This document shows, in pieces, positions 1-5,389 of a DNA stretch of 9,695 nt. The position numbers were made by a program, and so were the translations under genes. Each line of letters begins with the position of its first letter. The first letter of the stretch is position 1. The notes under the pieces were generated by a model. It worked only from the letters and a program-made list of their open reading frames with translations. It searched no databases and was not told where the DNA came from. Source of the stretch: Phycisphaerales bacterium (GTDB lineage: Bacteria > Planctomycetota > Phycisphaerae > Tepidisphaerales > Tepidisphaeraceae); contig JAQGHJ010000822.1 of the NCBI GenBank assembly GCA_028288905.1, positions 1 through 9,695 on the forward strand. Direction: 5' to 3'.

Positions 1-12
1 TCATCACACCGA

Positions 13-43
13 TTGTCACGACCGCGCTCGTTCCACGGATAAA
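13..43 (+). promoter_or_regulatory. Weak putative promoter of pyk
   Basis: A TTGTCA at 13-18 and a GATAAA at 38-43 (4 of 6 matches to TATAAT) are separated by 19 nt, longer than the ideal 17. The -10-like box ends 8 nt before the pyk ATG, so transcription from it would begin at or next to the start codon. No Shine-Dalgarno sequence is visible in between. The call is tentative because only 51 nt of upstream sequence are in the window. Confidence 0.25.
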
Positions 44-51
44 CACCCCGC

Positions 52-1584
52 ATGATCCGCACCAAGATCGTCGCTACGATGGGACCGGCCGTTTCTTCGG
101 TCGACACGCTCCTTGCACTCTTCCAGGCAGGCTGCGACGTCTGCCGGCTGAACTTCTCCCACGGCGATCTCGACCAGCACCTGGCCACCCTCCGGCTCAT
201 CCGCGAGGCGGCCGTCCGGTTCGACCACCCGGTCGCCGTCCTCGGCGACCTATGCGGCCCGAAGATCCGGCTCGGCAAGGTGGCCGACGCCGGCGGCACC
301 GGCGGCATGCCGATCGGCGTCGGGGACGACCTCGTCGTCCAGCGGGCCCCGATCCTCGGGGCGAACGGACGGGTCAGCACGATCTACGACCACTTCGTCG
401 ACGACGTGCAGGTCGGCGACCGCGTGCTCGTCGAGGACGGGCTGCTCAAGTTCGTCTGCACGGACAAGACCTACTCCGAGCTGAAGCTCAAGTGCACGGT
501 CGGCGGGGTGCTCAAGAGCGCCAAGGGCATCAACCTGCCGCACACGGCCGTCTCCATCCCGTCGATCACCGACCGGGACTGGGAGTGCGTCGACTGGGCG
601 GTCGAGAACGATTTGGACTACCTGGCGCTGTCGTTCGTCCGCCGGCCGGACGACCTCCAGCAGATCCGCCAGCACTTGGCGAACCGCGGGAGCGGGATCA
701 ACCTGATCGCCAAGATCGAGAAGGCCGAGGCGATCGGCGTGATCGACGCGATCATCGACGCCAGCGACGGGCTGATGGTGGCCCGCGGGGACCTCGGGGT
801 CGAGATGGACCTGGCCGACGTCCCGATCATCCAGAAGGACCTCGTGCGCCGGTGCCAAGCGGCCGGCAAGCCGGTGATCGTCGCGACCCAGATGCTCCAG
901 AGCATGATCGACCAGCCGAGCCCCACGCGGGCCGAGGTGAGCGACGTCGCCAACGCGATCTGGGACGGGACCGACGCGGTGATGCTGAGCGGGGAGACGT
1001 CGGTCGGGAAGTTCCCGGTCGGGGCGGTGCACGTGATGTCGCACGTGGCCGAGAAGACCGAGCAGTACCTGCAGACGCAGCCGGCGGCGGCCGTGTGGGG
1101 CGACCGCCGGGGCGGCGGGGTGGCGGGGGCGGCGGCCGCGGGGCCGCGGACGATGCAGATGTCGTCGGCCGTCGCCCGCGGGGTGTGGCAGGTGGCCCAG
1201 GACCTGAAGGTGAAGCTCGTCGTCGTCTGGAGCCAGACCGGGGCGACGGCCCGGATCTTCTCCAAGGCCCGGTTCAACGTCCCGGTCGTCGCCCTCAGCA
1301 GCGACCACCGGGCGCTTCGGCGGATGGCCCTGCACTACGGCGTCGTCCCGCACGAGATGGCCCCGCCGGACTCGCTGGCGACCCTGATCCGCCAGGTCGA
1401 CCGGATGGCCCAGGACATGAAGTTCGCCGCCGTCGGCGACCGGGTCGTGATCGCCGCCGGGGCCAGCCTCGGCACCCCGAGCACGATGAACGGCATCGTC
1501 ATCCACACGATCGGCGAGGTGAGCTGGGGGGCCGGCGGGGCGGCCGACGCGTCCCTGCGGCTCGAGGTCGGGAAGGAAGCCTAG
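52..1584 (+). CDS. pyk: Pyruvate kinase
   Basis: This enzyme converts phosphoenolpyruvate and ADP to pyruvate and ATP in the last step of glycolysis, in the cytosol. The 510-residue product is slightly longer than the usual 470-490. Family landmarks are in order: R32 with NFSHG at 34-38, DLCGPKIR at 66-73, the B domain at about 75-170, the active-site segment IAKIEKAEAI at 219-228 with catalytic Lys221 and metal ligand Glu223, ARGDLG at 244-249 with Asp247, ATQM at 278-281 with Thr279, and LSGETSVGKFP at 312-322. The C-terminal domain covers about 365-490 and includes SQTGATARIFSKAR and GDRVVIAAG. A Gly/Ala-rich stretch at 354-366 sits between the barrel and the C domain. The Leu67/Lys71 pair matches the potassium-independent class of the family. 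The ATG at 52 is chosen because the IRTKIVATMGPA start of the family follows at once; no Shine-Dalgarno is seen. The stop codon shares one base with the GTG of the next gene. Confidence 0.97.
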   Translation: MIRTKIVATMGPAVSSVDTLLALFQAGCDVCRLNFSHGDLDQHLATLRLIREAAVRFDHPVAVLGDLCGPKIRLGKVADAGGTGGMPIGVGDDLVVQRAPILGANGRVSTIYDHFVDDVQVGDRVLVEDGLLKFVCTDKTYSELKLKCTVGGVLKSAKGINLPHTAVSIPSITDRDWECVDWAVENDLDYLALSFVRRPDDLQQIRQHLANRGSGINLIAKIEKAEAIGVIDAIIDASDGLMVARGDLGVEMDLADVPIIQKDLVRRCQAAGKPVIVATQMLQSMIDQPSPTRAEVSDVANAIWDGTDAVMLSGETSVGKFPVGAVHVMSHVAEKTEQYLQTQPAAAVWGDRRGGGVAGAAAAGPRTMQMSSAVARGVWQVAQDLKVKLVVVWSQTGATARIFSKARFNVPVVALSSDHRALRRMALHYGVVPHEMAPPDSLATLIRQVDRMAQDMKFAAVGDRVVIAAGASLGTPSTMNGIVIHTIGEVSWGAGGAADASLRLEVGKEA

Positions 1585-2378
1585 TGGATTGCGGATTGCA
1601 GAATTCAGTATGCCGATCGAAAGGCGGGGCGCTCCCGCCCGATCGGCGCGTTGAGCCGCCGCTCGCGGCGTCGCGGACCGACCGGGTTGCGGGTTCCGCA
1701 GCCGCCTCGCGACGGACCTCGTTCCGAGCGGGCCGGTTCGGCGCGAGCGCGTTGCTCCTCGTCCCTGCCCTCCTCGCCCCCGGCTGCATCGCCGGCGGCA
1801 AGTCCCGCCCGCCCGAGCAGCGGGTGACGTGGGTGCCGAAGGAGCAGGGCGAGCCGCAGTACCACATGGCCCTGCCGGCCGCGGCGACCGTGTCGGGCAC
1901 GGACTTCGACGCGCTGTGGCAGGCGATCTACCGCGAGACCCGTAACGCCGGGTTCATCCCCGACCGCGAGGACTACCGGCTCGGCGTGTTCACCACCCGC
2001 CCGGTCGTGTCCGCGCAGCTGTTCGAGCCGTGGCGGCGGGACACCGGGACGTGGTTCGGGCTCGTCCAGAACACGCTGGCCACCATCCGCCGGACCCTCC
2101 GCTGGGACGTCGTCCGGGCCGACGACGGCACGATCACGGCCACCCCGCGGGTGCTGATCGAGCGGTACTCGGTCATCGAGCACCGGGTGACGTTCTCGGC
2201 CGAGTACGCCGAGATCTTCGCCCTCACCCGCGAGGAGGCCGAGAACGTCCGCCTGCGGGCGCTGGACCCCGCCGCATTCGTCGCCGACCCGGTCCCGGTG
2301 TCGTACTGGTACTCGATCGGGCGGGACCAAGGCTTGGAGGAGCGGTTGGCGGCGGGGGCGCGGGGGCGGGTGCAGTGA
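1584..2378 (+). CDS. Lipoprotein of unknown function
   Basis: The product is a predicted exported lipoprotein. A hydrophobic run (ALLLVPALLAPGC) ends in a lipobox whose Cys is encoded at 1785-1787, followed by a Gly-rich linker and a mature domain of about 195 residues. The mature part includes FDALWQAIYRETRNAGF, YRLGVFTTRP, LFEPWRRDTG and an alternating beta-like stretch through TPRVLIERYSVIEHRVT. It resembles planctomycete hypothetical lipoproteins with a 'DRxxGVxTTxP...FExWR' pattern; this is from memory and no function is known to me. The start is uncertain. GTG at 1584 has an SD-like GGAAGG 7 nt upstream but gives a leader of 67 residues before the Cys, much longer than normal. TTG at 1596 is similar. 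TTG at 1752 gives an 11-residue leader with no positive charge. No in-frame ATG exists. The 264-residue length assumes 1584. Coding of the region from 1752 on is well supported; 1584-1751 may be non-coding. Confidence 0.75.
   Translation: MDCGLQNSVCRSKGGALPPDRRVEPPLAASRTDRVAGSAAASRRTSFRAGRFGASALLLVPALLAPGCIAGGKSRPPEQRVTWVPKEQGEPQYHMALPAAATVSGTDFDALWQAIYRETRNAGFIPDREDYRLGVFTTRPVVSAQLFEPWRRDTGTWFGLVQNTLATIRRTLRWDVVRADDGTITATPRVLIERYSVIEHRVTFSAEYAEIFALTREEAENVRLRALDPAAFVADPVPVSYWYSIGRDQGLEERLAAGARGRVQ
1586..1599 (+). repeat. Short tandem repeat after pyk
   Basis: GGATTGC occurs twice head to tail, two bases after the pyk stop codon. It is more AT-rich than its surroundings and leads into the hairpin at 1612-1647. 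It may be the edge of a dispersed intergenic repeat, but no second copy exists in this window to prove it. Confidence 0.4.
1612..1647. repeat. Strong two-part hairpin downstream of pyk
   Basis: The outer arms GCCGATCG (1612-1619) and CGATCGGC (1640-1647) are perfect complements, as are the inner arms GGCGGG (1623-1628) and CCCGCC (1634-1639). The only irregularities are an AAA bulge (1620-1622) and a five-base loop GCGCT. That makes 14 base pairs, starting 27 nt after the pyk stop codon. It has no following T-run, so it could be a factor-independent-like stop, an mRNA-stabilising 3' end or a dispersed palindromic repeat. If the next gene really starts at 1584, the hairpin lies inside its coding region. 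Confidence 0.6.
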
Positions 2379-2638
2379 GGGGAGGCGAGATCGTTTTGAG
2401 CGGTCGTTCGCCACGCACAGGAAGCCGCATCCTCACCTCTCCCTCCGGGAGAGGCCGTCGCGGCGCAGCCGCGGCGGGTGAGGGTGAGCGTAAGGGTGGC
2501 CCCGCGCTATGGGGCCAGCAGGCTGGCGAGCACCACGCCGCTTGGTCATTCACCCTCACCCCCGCCCTCTCCCAAAGGGAGAGGTGGCACGGGCCCGGCC
2601 AGCCACTGGGCCCGCTCGTCCGCGGCTCGATGGCGATC
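2379..2638. other. Convergent intergenic region with repeat pair
   Basis: This gap lies between the 3' ends of the lipoprotein gene and mqnA, which point toward each other. No credible gene is present. Most of it is taken up by two inverted copies of a short repeat, described separately. The hairpins in the repeats could end transcription from either side, although neither is followed by a T-run. Confidence 0.7.
2434..2587. repeat. REPIN-like pair of inverted palindromic repeats
   Basis: Two related units lie head to head. Unit 1 (about 2434-2487) has a hairpin CCTCTCCC-TCC-GGGAGAGG at 2436-2454 and ends in GGGTGAGGGTGA at 2476-2487. Unit 2 (about 2550-2587, opposite orientation) begins TCACCCTCACCC at 2550-2561 and has the hairpin CCTCTCCC-AAA-GGGAGAGG at 2566-2584. 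The two 12-mers are perfect reverse complements, so the whole region can fold into one long stem around a 62-nt centre, or each unit can fold alone. Unit 1 carries an extra GC-rich stretch (about 2455-2472) absent from unit 2. This two-REPs-in-inverse layout is that of REPINs, short non-autonomous elements. The gap between convergent genes is a usual place for them. Confidence 0.75.
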
Positions 2639-3454
2639 TTACCGTTGGACGTCCAACGGCCACGGCTCGTGCTCGATCACCCCGTGCTTCGCCGCCAGCC
2701 GGTGGAACAGCCGGACCGCCTCCAGTTGCGGCTCGCCGATCTCGAACTTCAGGTACTCGGTCAGGTACTGCCGGGCGATCGCCGCCGGCCAGTGGTGCTC
2801 GGGGGCAAAGCGGGCGACGATCGCCTCGACCTCGGCCAGCCCGCGGCGGCGGGCTGCCGTCAGCACGGCCGGCAGATCGCCGAGGTCGGCGTCGGACCGG
2901 CCGGCCCAGGCGGCGAACACGAACGGCAAGCCGGTCAGTTCCTTCCACGCTTGACCGAGGTCGAGTTGGTGCGGGAACCCGGCCGGCTCGTCGGTAATCA
3001 CCTTGTCGCCGATCAGCAGCCGGGGCAGGTCCCGGTCGCGGGCGGCCTCCCCGGCCAAGTCGACGAGCGTCGGCCGGCGGCCAAACCGCTCGGCCAGGAT
3101 CACCCGGGCCAGCGCGACGGACGTGTGGCTGTCCGTGTCGCACAGCAGGGTATTGATCCGGTCGAGCGGCCGGCGGCCGAACAGGCGGACCGTGAGCGTC
3201 GGCCCGTCGCACCCGATCCCGCCGGCCGGGATCAGCCGCAACCCGGGCAGTCGCTGGAGGTCGATCACCGGCAGCAGCGCGACGTCGAACCGCCGGTCGG
3301 CTAGGCCGGACAACAGCCGCGACGGCACCTCCAGGTGCAGGCGGACGCGGGGGTCGGCGTCCAGCCCACGGATCAACGGCTTGGCGTTCAGGAAACTGAC
3401 GCTGCCGACGTGCCAGGGACTACGGTCGGCGGGAAGGGCCGTCGCGGTGTTCAC
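2639..3454 (-). CDS. mqnA: Chorismate dehydratase (futalosine pathway)
   Basis: MqnA dehydrates chorismate to 3-[(1-carboxyvinyl)oxy]benzoate, the first committed step of the futalosine route to menaquinone, in the cytosol. The 271-residue length is normal for the family, which has a periplasmic-binding-protein-like fold. Visible landmarks are VGSVSFLNAKPL at 16-27 (the YLNxxP-type segment), LSGLADRRFDVALLP at 48-62, GGIGCDGPTLTVRLF at 78-92, DTDSHTSVALARVIL at 106-120, LLIGD at 146-150, and DLGQAWKELTGLPFVFAAW at 165-183. LLIGD and WKELTGLPF separate it from the paralogue MqnD. The start is GTG at 3454 on the minus strand; no ATG is available ahead of the first conserved motif and no Shine-Dalgarno is seen. 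A weak TATCGT box lies 6 nt upstream. It stands alone here, with no other menaquinone genes in the window. The final six codons form a perfect palindrome. Confidence 0.93.
   Translation of the reverse strand: MNTATALPADRSPWHVGSVSFLNAKPLIRGLDADPRVRLHLEVPSRLLSGLADRRFDVALLPVIDLQRLPGLRLIPAGGIGCDGPTLTVRLFGRRPLDRINTLLCDTDSHTSVALARVILAERFGRRPTLVDLAGEAARDRDLPRLLIGDKVITDEPAGFPHQLDLGQAWKELTGLPFVFAAWAGRSDADLGDLPAVLTAARRRGLAEVEAIVARFAPEHHWPAAIARQYLTEYLKFEIGEPQLEAVRLFHRLAAKHGVIEHEPWPLDVQR
2642..2659. repeat. Perfect 18-bp palindrome at the end of mqnA
   Basis: CCGTTGGACGTCCAACGG reads identically on both strands. It covers exactly the last six sense codons of mqnA (Pro-Leu-Asp-Val-Gln-Arg), directly before the TAA. 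As RNA it can form a 7-bp stem with an ACGT loop. There is no T-run on either side, so it is not a classical terminator. It may act with the neighbouring repeats as an mRNA 3' end, or be a protein-binding site. Confidence 0.6.
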
Positions 3455-3495
3455 GGAGGAACGATAAGCGACGGTTTCTGCGCGCTCTATCGACT

Positions 3496-3512
3496 GAAGT
3501 TTTTAAAACTTC
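3496..3512. promoter_or_regulatory. AT-rich palindrome, possible operator
   Basis: GAAGTTTTTAAAACTTC is a perfect 8+1+8 inverted repeat in otherwise very GC-rich DNA. It lies 42-58 nt upstream of the mqnA start codon and about 75 nt before the rightward promoter. The size and symmetry suit a dimeric repressor or activator, or an UP-type AT-rich element. A terminator role is less likely because no gene ends here. No regulator can be named. Confidence 0.4.
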
Positions 3513-3586
3513 GATGAGATCGCGAGCGAGGCGGCACGGCGGGCTTCGGTCTATCGGCGAATGTGAGCCTGCCGACCGGGAAAAAC

Positions 3587-3614
3587 TTGACACTGGTTGG
3601 GTCAGGGCTACGAT
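3587..3614 (+). promoter_or_regulatory. Sigma70-type promoter for the coiled-coil/small-protein unit
   Basis: A perfect -35 box TTGACA (3587-3592) is followed after 16 nt by TACGAT (3609-3614), which matches four of six bases of TATAAT including the key first, second and last positions. An A-tract (3581-3585) precedes the -35 box. The start of transcription would be near 3621, leaving a leader of about 340 nt before the TTG start at 3963. It is the best promoter match in the window. Confidence 0.72.
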
Positions 3615-3620
3615 GGCGGC

Positions 3621-3962
3621 CGCACGGAACTCCCCATCCTCCCATAGGTTTGCCGCGTGGCGGCGGGCCGGTCGGGACGAGTGGCGAGCCGGTTCTGGCG
3701 GTAGGCGGCAGTTCGTCCGTGGTTCGGCGTTTCCAACCCCGTACACGAAAGAGGATGCGGACGAGTCGGGCCGATCGGTGCCCGGGCCGGTCCGCCACCG
3801 CTTGATGGTCGGAGGGCGCGGGCCCGTTGTTCTACGCGGTCCGCTCGGCTGCCGGCGATCCTCGCCGGGTCGGTCGACGTAAATCTGAAGTCGGGTCGCG
3901 CCGGGGCGGGCGCGGTGGGTGCCCGGACGATCCTGTCGGTTGGCTTCGGCTAAGGAGCTTCC
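3621..3962 (+). other. Long 5' leader of the coiled-coil gene
   Basis: The predicted untranslated leader is about 340 nt, long for a bacterial mRNA. It contains at least two clean hairpins: CCGGCGA-TCC-TCGCCGG at 3852-3868 and CGCGCC-GGGGCG-GGCGCG at 3897-3914. It ends with a strong Shine-Dalgarno. I recognise no known riboswitch or leader family in it. Regulation in cis by RNA structure is possible but unproven; a second promoter nearer the gene would shorten it. Confidence 0.4.
3952..3957 (+). promoter_or_regulatory. Shine-Dalgarno that fixes a TTG start
   Basis: AAGGAG lies 5 nt before TTG at 3963. The residues that follow give a short basic N terminus and a membrane span, which fits a real start. 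The next in-frame ATG (codon 18) would cut away most of the membrane segment. Confidence 0.75.
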
Positions 3963-4829
3963 TTGAGCGTTCTCACCAAGGTTTGCGTCGTGTTGCTGGT
4001 CGTCCTGTCGATCATGATGACGTCGGCGACCATCGTCCTCGTCAACAAGCAGGAGAACCCGACCCAACGGGCCGCCCTCGCCGAGGCCACAGCCGCCGCG
4101 GCGAACGGCCGGGCCCAGGCCGCCCAGCAGGAAGCGATCGCCGCCCGCGGCGACCGCGACGCCCGCATCCTCGAGGCCGAAGCCCGTCAGTCCGCCCTGC
4201 GGCAGACGACGGACACGCTGACGTCGCAGATCGCCGGGATGCAGACCCAGCTGGCGGCCGCTCAGGCCGCCCAGGCGAAGTCCGAGGCGGACGCCTCGGG
4301 TGCCGCCCTGGCGTCGGCCGGTGCCCTGCGGACCGTCGAGGCCCAGCAGAAGGTGATCAACGACACCGCCGCCCGGCTGACCGGGATCGAGAAGCAGTAC
4401 ACCGAGACCCAGACCCGCCTCGCCCAGCAGACCCAGGAGCTGGACGGTGCTCGGGCGACCATCCGCCGGCTCCGCGAGGACGCCGTCGCGATGACCGACC
4501 AGCTCGACTCGCTCAAGCAGACCGCCGGCAAGGGCGCGGCGACCGGGGCCGACCCGCAGCGGGCCGGCGGCGGCGAGCCGGCGATCAGCCTCCGCGGCGT
4601 CATCAAGAACAAGCGGACGATCGCCGGCAGCGAGTGGGCCACGATCTCGCTCGGGTCCAGCAGTGCCGTGACCAAGGGCATGCAGTTCAAGGTCATCGAC
4701 CAGGACCGGAATAACTTCCTCGGCTACCTCACCGTCGACACGGTCGAGGAGAACCAAGCGGTCGGCAAGCTCGAGGGCCCGGGCCTCGCGGCCGTCCGGC
4801 CGAACACCGAGGTTCGGACGAAGTGGTGA
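3963..4829 (+). CDS. Membrane-anchored coiled-coil protein of unknown function
   Basis: This 288-residue protein has a short N terminus (SVLTK), one hydrophobic span at about 7-27, and then an Ala/Gln/Glu-rich helical region from about 33 to 187 predicted to be a long coiled coil. A Gly/Pro linker lies at about 188-206, followed by a compact C-terminal domain at 207-288 rich in beta-like segments (GVIKNKRTI, WATISLG, VTKGMQFKVID, NFLGYLTVDTV, NTEVRTKW). The tail probably faces the periplasm. The layout (anchor, coiled coil, C-terminal beta domain) recalls MreC, but I see no MreC motifs and do not propose that name. I recall similar unnamed proteins in planctomycetes. A TTG start with a strong SD, a consensus promoter and a long leader point to deliberate control of its level. 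It is followed 67 nt later by a tiny membrane-protein gene and then a terminator, so the two form a likely operon. Confidence 0.88.
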   Translation: MSVLTKVCVVLLVVLSIMMTSATIVLVNKQENPTQRAALAEATAAAANGRAQAAQQEAIAARGDRDARILEAEARQSALRQTTDTLTSQIAGMQTQLAAAQAAQAKSEADASGAALASAGALRTVEAQQKVINDTAARLTGIEKQYTETQTRLAQQTQELDGARATIRRLREDAVAMTDQLDSLKQTAGKGAATGADPQRAGGGEPAISLRGVIKNKRTIAGSEWATISLGSSSAVTKGMQFKVIDQDRNNFLGYLTVDTVEENQAVGKLEGPGLAAVRPNTEVRTKW

Positions 4830-4833
4830 GGGT

Positions 4834-4870
4834 GGGTTGACTTGATCCTCTGATCAACCCTCTGATCGAC
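4834..4870 (+). repeat. Hairpin and 12-nt tandem repeat between the two operon genes
   Basis: Just after the coiled-coil gene, TTGATC-CTCT-GATCAA (4842-4857) forms a 6-bp stem; alternatively GGGTTGA (4834-4840) can pair with TCAACCC (4854-4860). The 12-mer CCTCTGATCAAC (4847-4858) is repeated at once with one change (4859-4870). With no T-run it is more likely an RNA-processing or stability element than a full terminator, and it could set different expression of the two genes. Confidence 0.45.
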
Positions 4871-4896
4871 GGCCCGACGACGCACGGAGAAATGAC

Positions 4897-5055
4897 ATGA
4901 CTCGGCTTGGGACTACTGGCGGCGATCGGATCGAGGTCAAGCCTGCGAACAACGTCTACACGGTCCTGGCGGCCGTCGCCTGCGTGCTGGCCATCCTCGG
5001 GCTGCTCGTGGTGTTCACGCGGGCTAAAGAACTCGTCCCGCCGGGCCTGCTGTAG
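4897..5055 (+). CDS. Small single-span membrane protein (52 aa)
   Basis: ATG at 4897 is preceded by GGAGA at 4886-4890 with a 6-nt gap, a good ribosome-binding site. The protein begins with a polar N terminus of about 18 residues (MTRLGTTGGDRIEVKPANN). A hydrophobic span of about 22 residues follows (VYTVLAAVACVLAILGLLVVF), then a short basic and hydrophobic tail (TRAKELVPPGLL). An overlapping ATG at 4892 reads only two codons before a stop. The gene lies 67 nt after the coiled-coil gene and 20 nt before a strong terminator, so it is most probably co-transcribed and may partner that protein in the membrane. The NNVYTVL segment entering the span resembles small planctomycete membrane proteins as I recall them; no function is known. 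Its small size makes it easy to overlook. Confidence 0.82.
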   Translation: MTRLGTTGGDRIEVKPANNVYTVLAAVACVLAILGLLVVFTRAKELVPPGLL

Positions 5056-5075
5056 CCTCTGGGCGAACCGTAGTT

Positions 5076-5120
5076 GAAGAAGGCCGGTCCGCCCGATGGG
5101 CGTGCCGGCCTTCTTCGTTT
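5076..5120 (+). terminator. Strong hairpin terminator of the two-gene unit
   Basis: A perfect 12-bp outer stem, GAAGAAGGCCGG (5076-5087) with CCGGCCTTCTTC (5105-5116), encloses a 5-bp inner stem CGCCC-GAT-GGGCG (5090-5102). The descending strand ends in a pyrimidine-rich stretch and GTTT. It begins 20 nt after the small-protein stop codon. The AAG-rich ascending side gives partial symmetry, so it may also work in reverse. It is the clearest terminator in the window. Confidence 0.85.
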
Positions 5121-5389
5121 GTGCGAGGCAGCACCTCCACTACACGAATGTCTCATTGATCTAGCAACGGGAGCGGAGGCCGCCCGTTCGGGACGGGTGC
5201 AGGCGAGACGCCGGCACCATAAGCGGCCCGTCCCTCCACGCTGCACCACCACGGGGCCGTTCTTAGGAAGCCCCACCCTCGTTGCCCTCCGGCCCTACAC
5301 GTCTTTCACTTTCGGGAGTGCATAACGCCTCCGGAATCCCGGCCCGGTCGCCGGCCGGCCCTCCGCGCGTGCTATATATTTCAGTGGTG
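5121..5389. other. Intergenic region before the acetyltransferase
   Basis: I find no gene, tRNA fold or large repeat here. There is one small hairpin, CCCGT-TCGGG-ACGGG, around 5182-5198. The right end holds the extended -10 box of the acetyltransferase gene. The frame used downstream stays open back to an ATG at 5282, but that part is Pro/Ser/Gly-rich and unlike the GNAT family. Confidence 0.5.
5370..5378 (+). promoter_or_regulatory. Extended -10 promoter of the acetyltransferase gene
   Basis: TGC-TATATA fits the TGnTATAAT extended -10 pattern (5 of 6 in the hexamer), in a GC-rich setting where such AT runs are rare. No -35 box is visible, which is usual for extended -10 promoters. It ends 11 nt before ATG 5390, so the mRNA would have almost no leader. 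Confidence 0.45.

Larger units (their letters stand above)
3455..3962. other. Intergenic region between mqnA and the coiled-coil gene
   Basis: About 500 bases without a convincing gene separate two divergently read genes. From left to right it holds an AT-rich palindrome 42 nt from the mqnA start, a clear rightward sigma70-type promoter at 3587-3614, and a long transcribed leader with several small hairpins up to a Shine-Dalgarno at 3952-3957. Open frames in it are Arg/Gly/Ser-rich, cross the promoter, and lack RBS or domain signals. Confidence 0.7.

Noticed and set aside
252..1583. Long open frame in a second frame across the pyruvate kinase gene, joined to the lipoprotein
   Set aside because: The translation over pyk is Arg/Pro/Gly-rich low complexity, typical of an overlapping frame in GC-rich DNA; only the part after pyk looks like protein.
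1610..1654. ATG at 1610 as a possible start of the lipoprotein gene
   Set aside because: It is in a different frame and meets a stop after 14 codons.
3514..3882. Open frames of 122 and 80 codons in the leader region
   Set aside because: They cross the promoter at 3587-3614, have no ribosome-binding site and give Arg/Gly/Ser-rich sequence without domain features.
3963..4829. Naming the coiled-coil protein MreC
   Set aside because: The general layout is similar, but none of the conserved MreC segments are present and mreB/mreD are not nearby.
5074..5325. 83-codon open frame after the terminator
   Set aside because: Its start lies inside the terminator stem and its composition is not protein-like.
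5117..5383. tRNA or small RNA in the gap before the acetyltransferase
   Set aside because: There is a TTCGGGAC-like loop, but no cloverleaf with acceptor and anticodon arms could be built on either strand.
5282..5389. N-terminal extension of the acetyltransferase to ATG 5282
   Set aside because: The added 36 residues do not look like the family, no RBS is present and the extended -10 box lies within this stretch.
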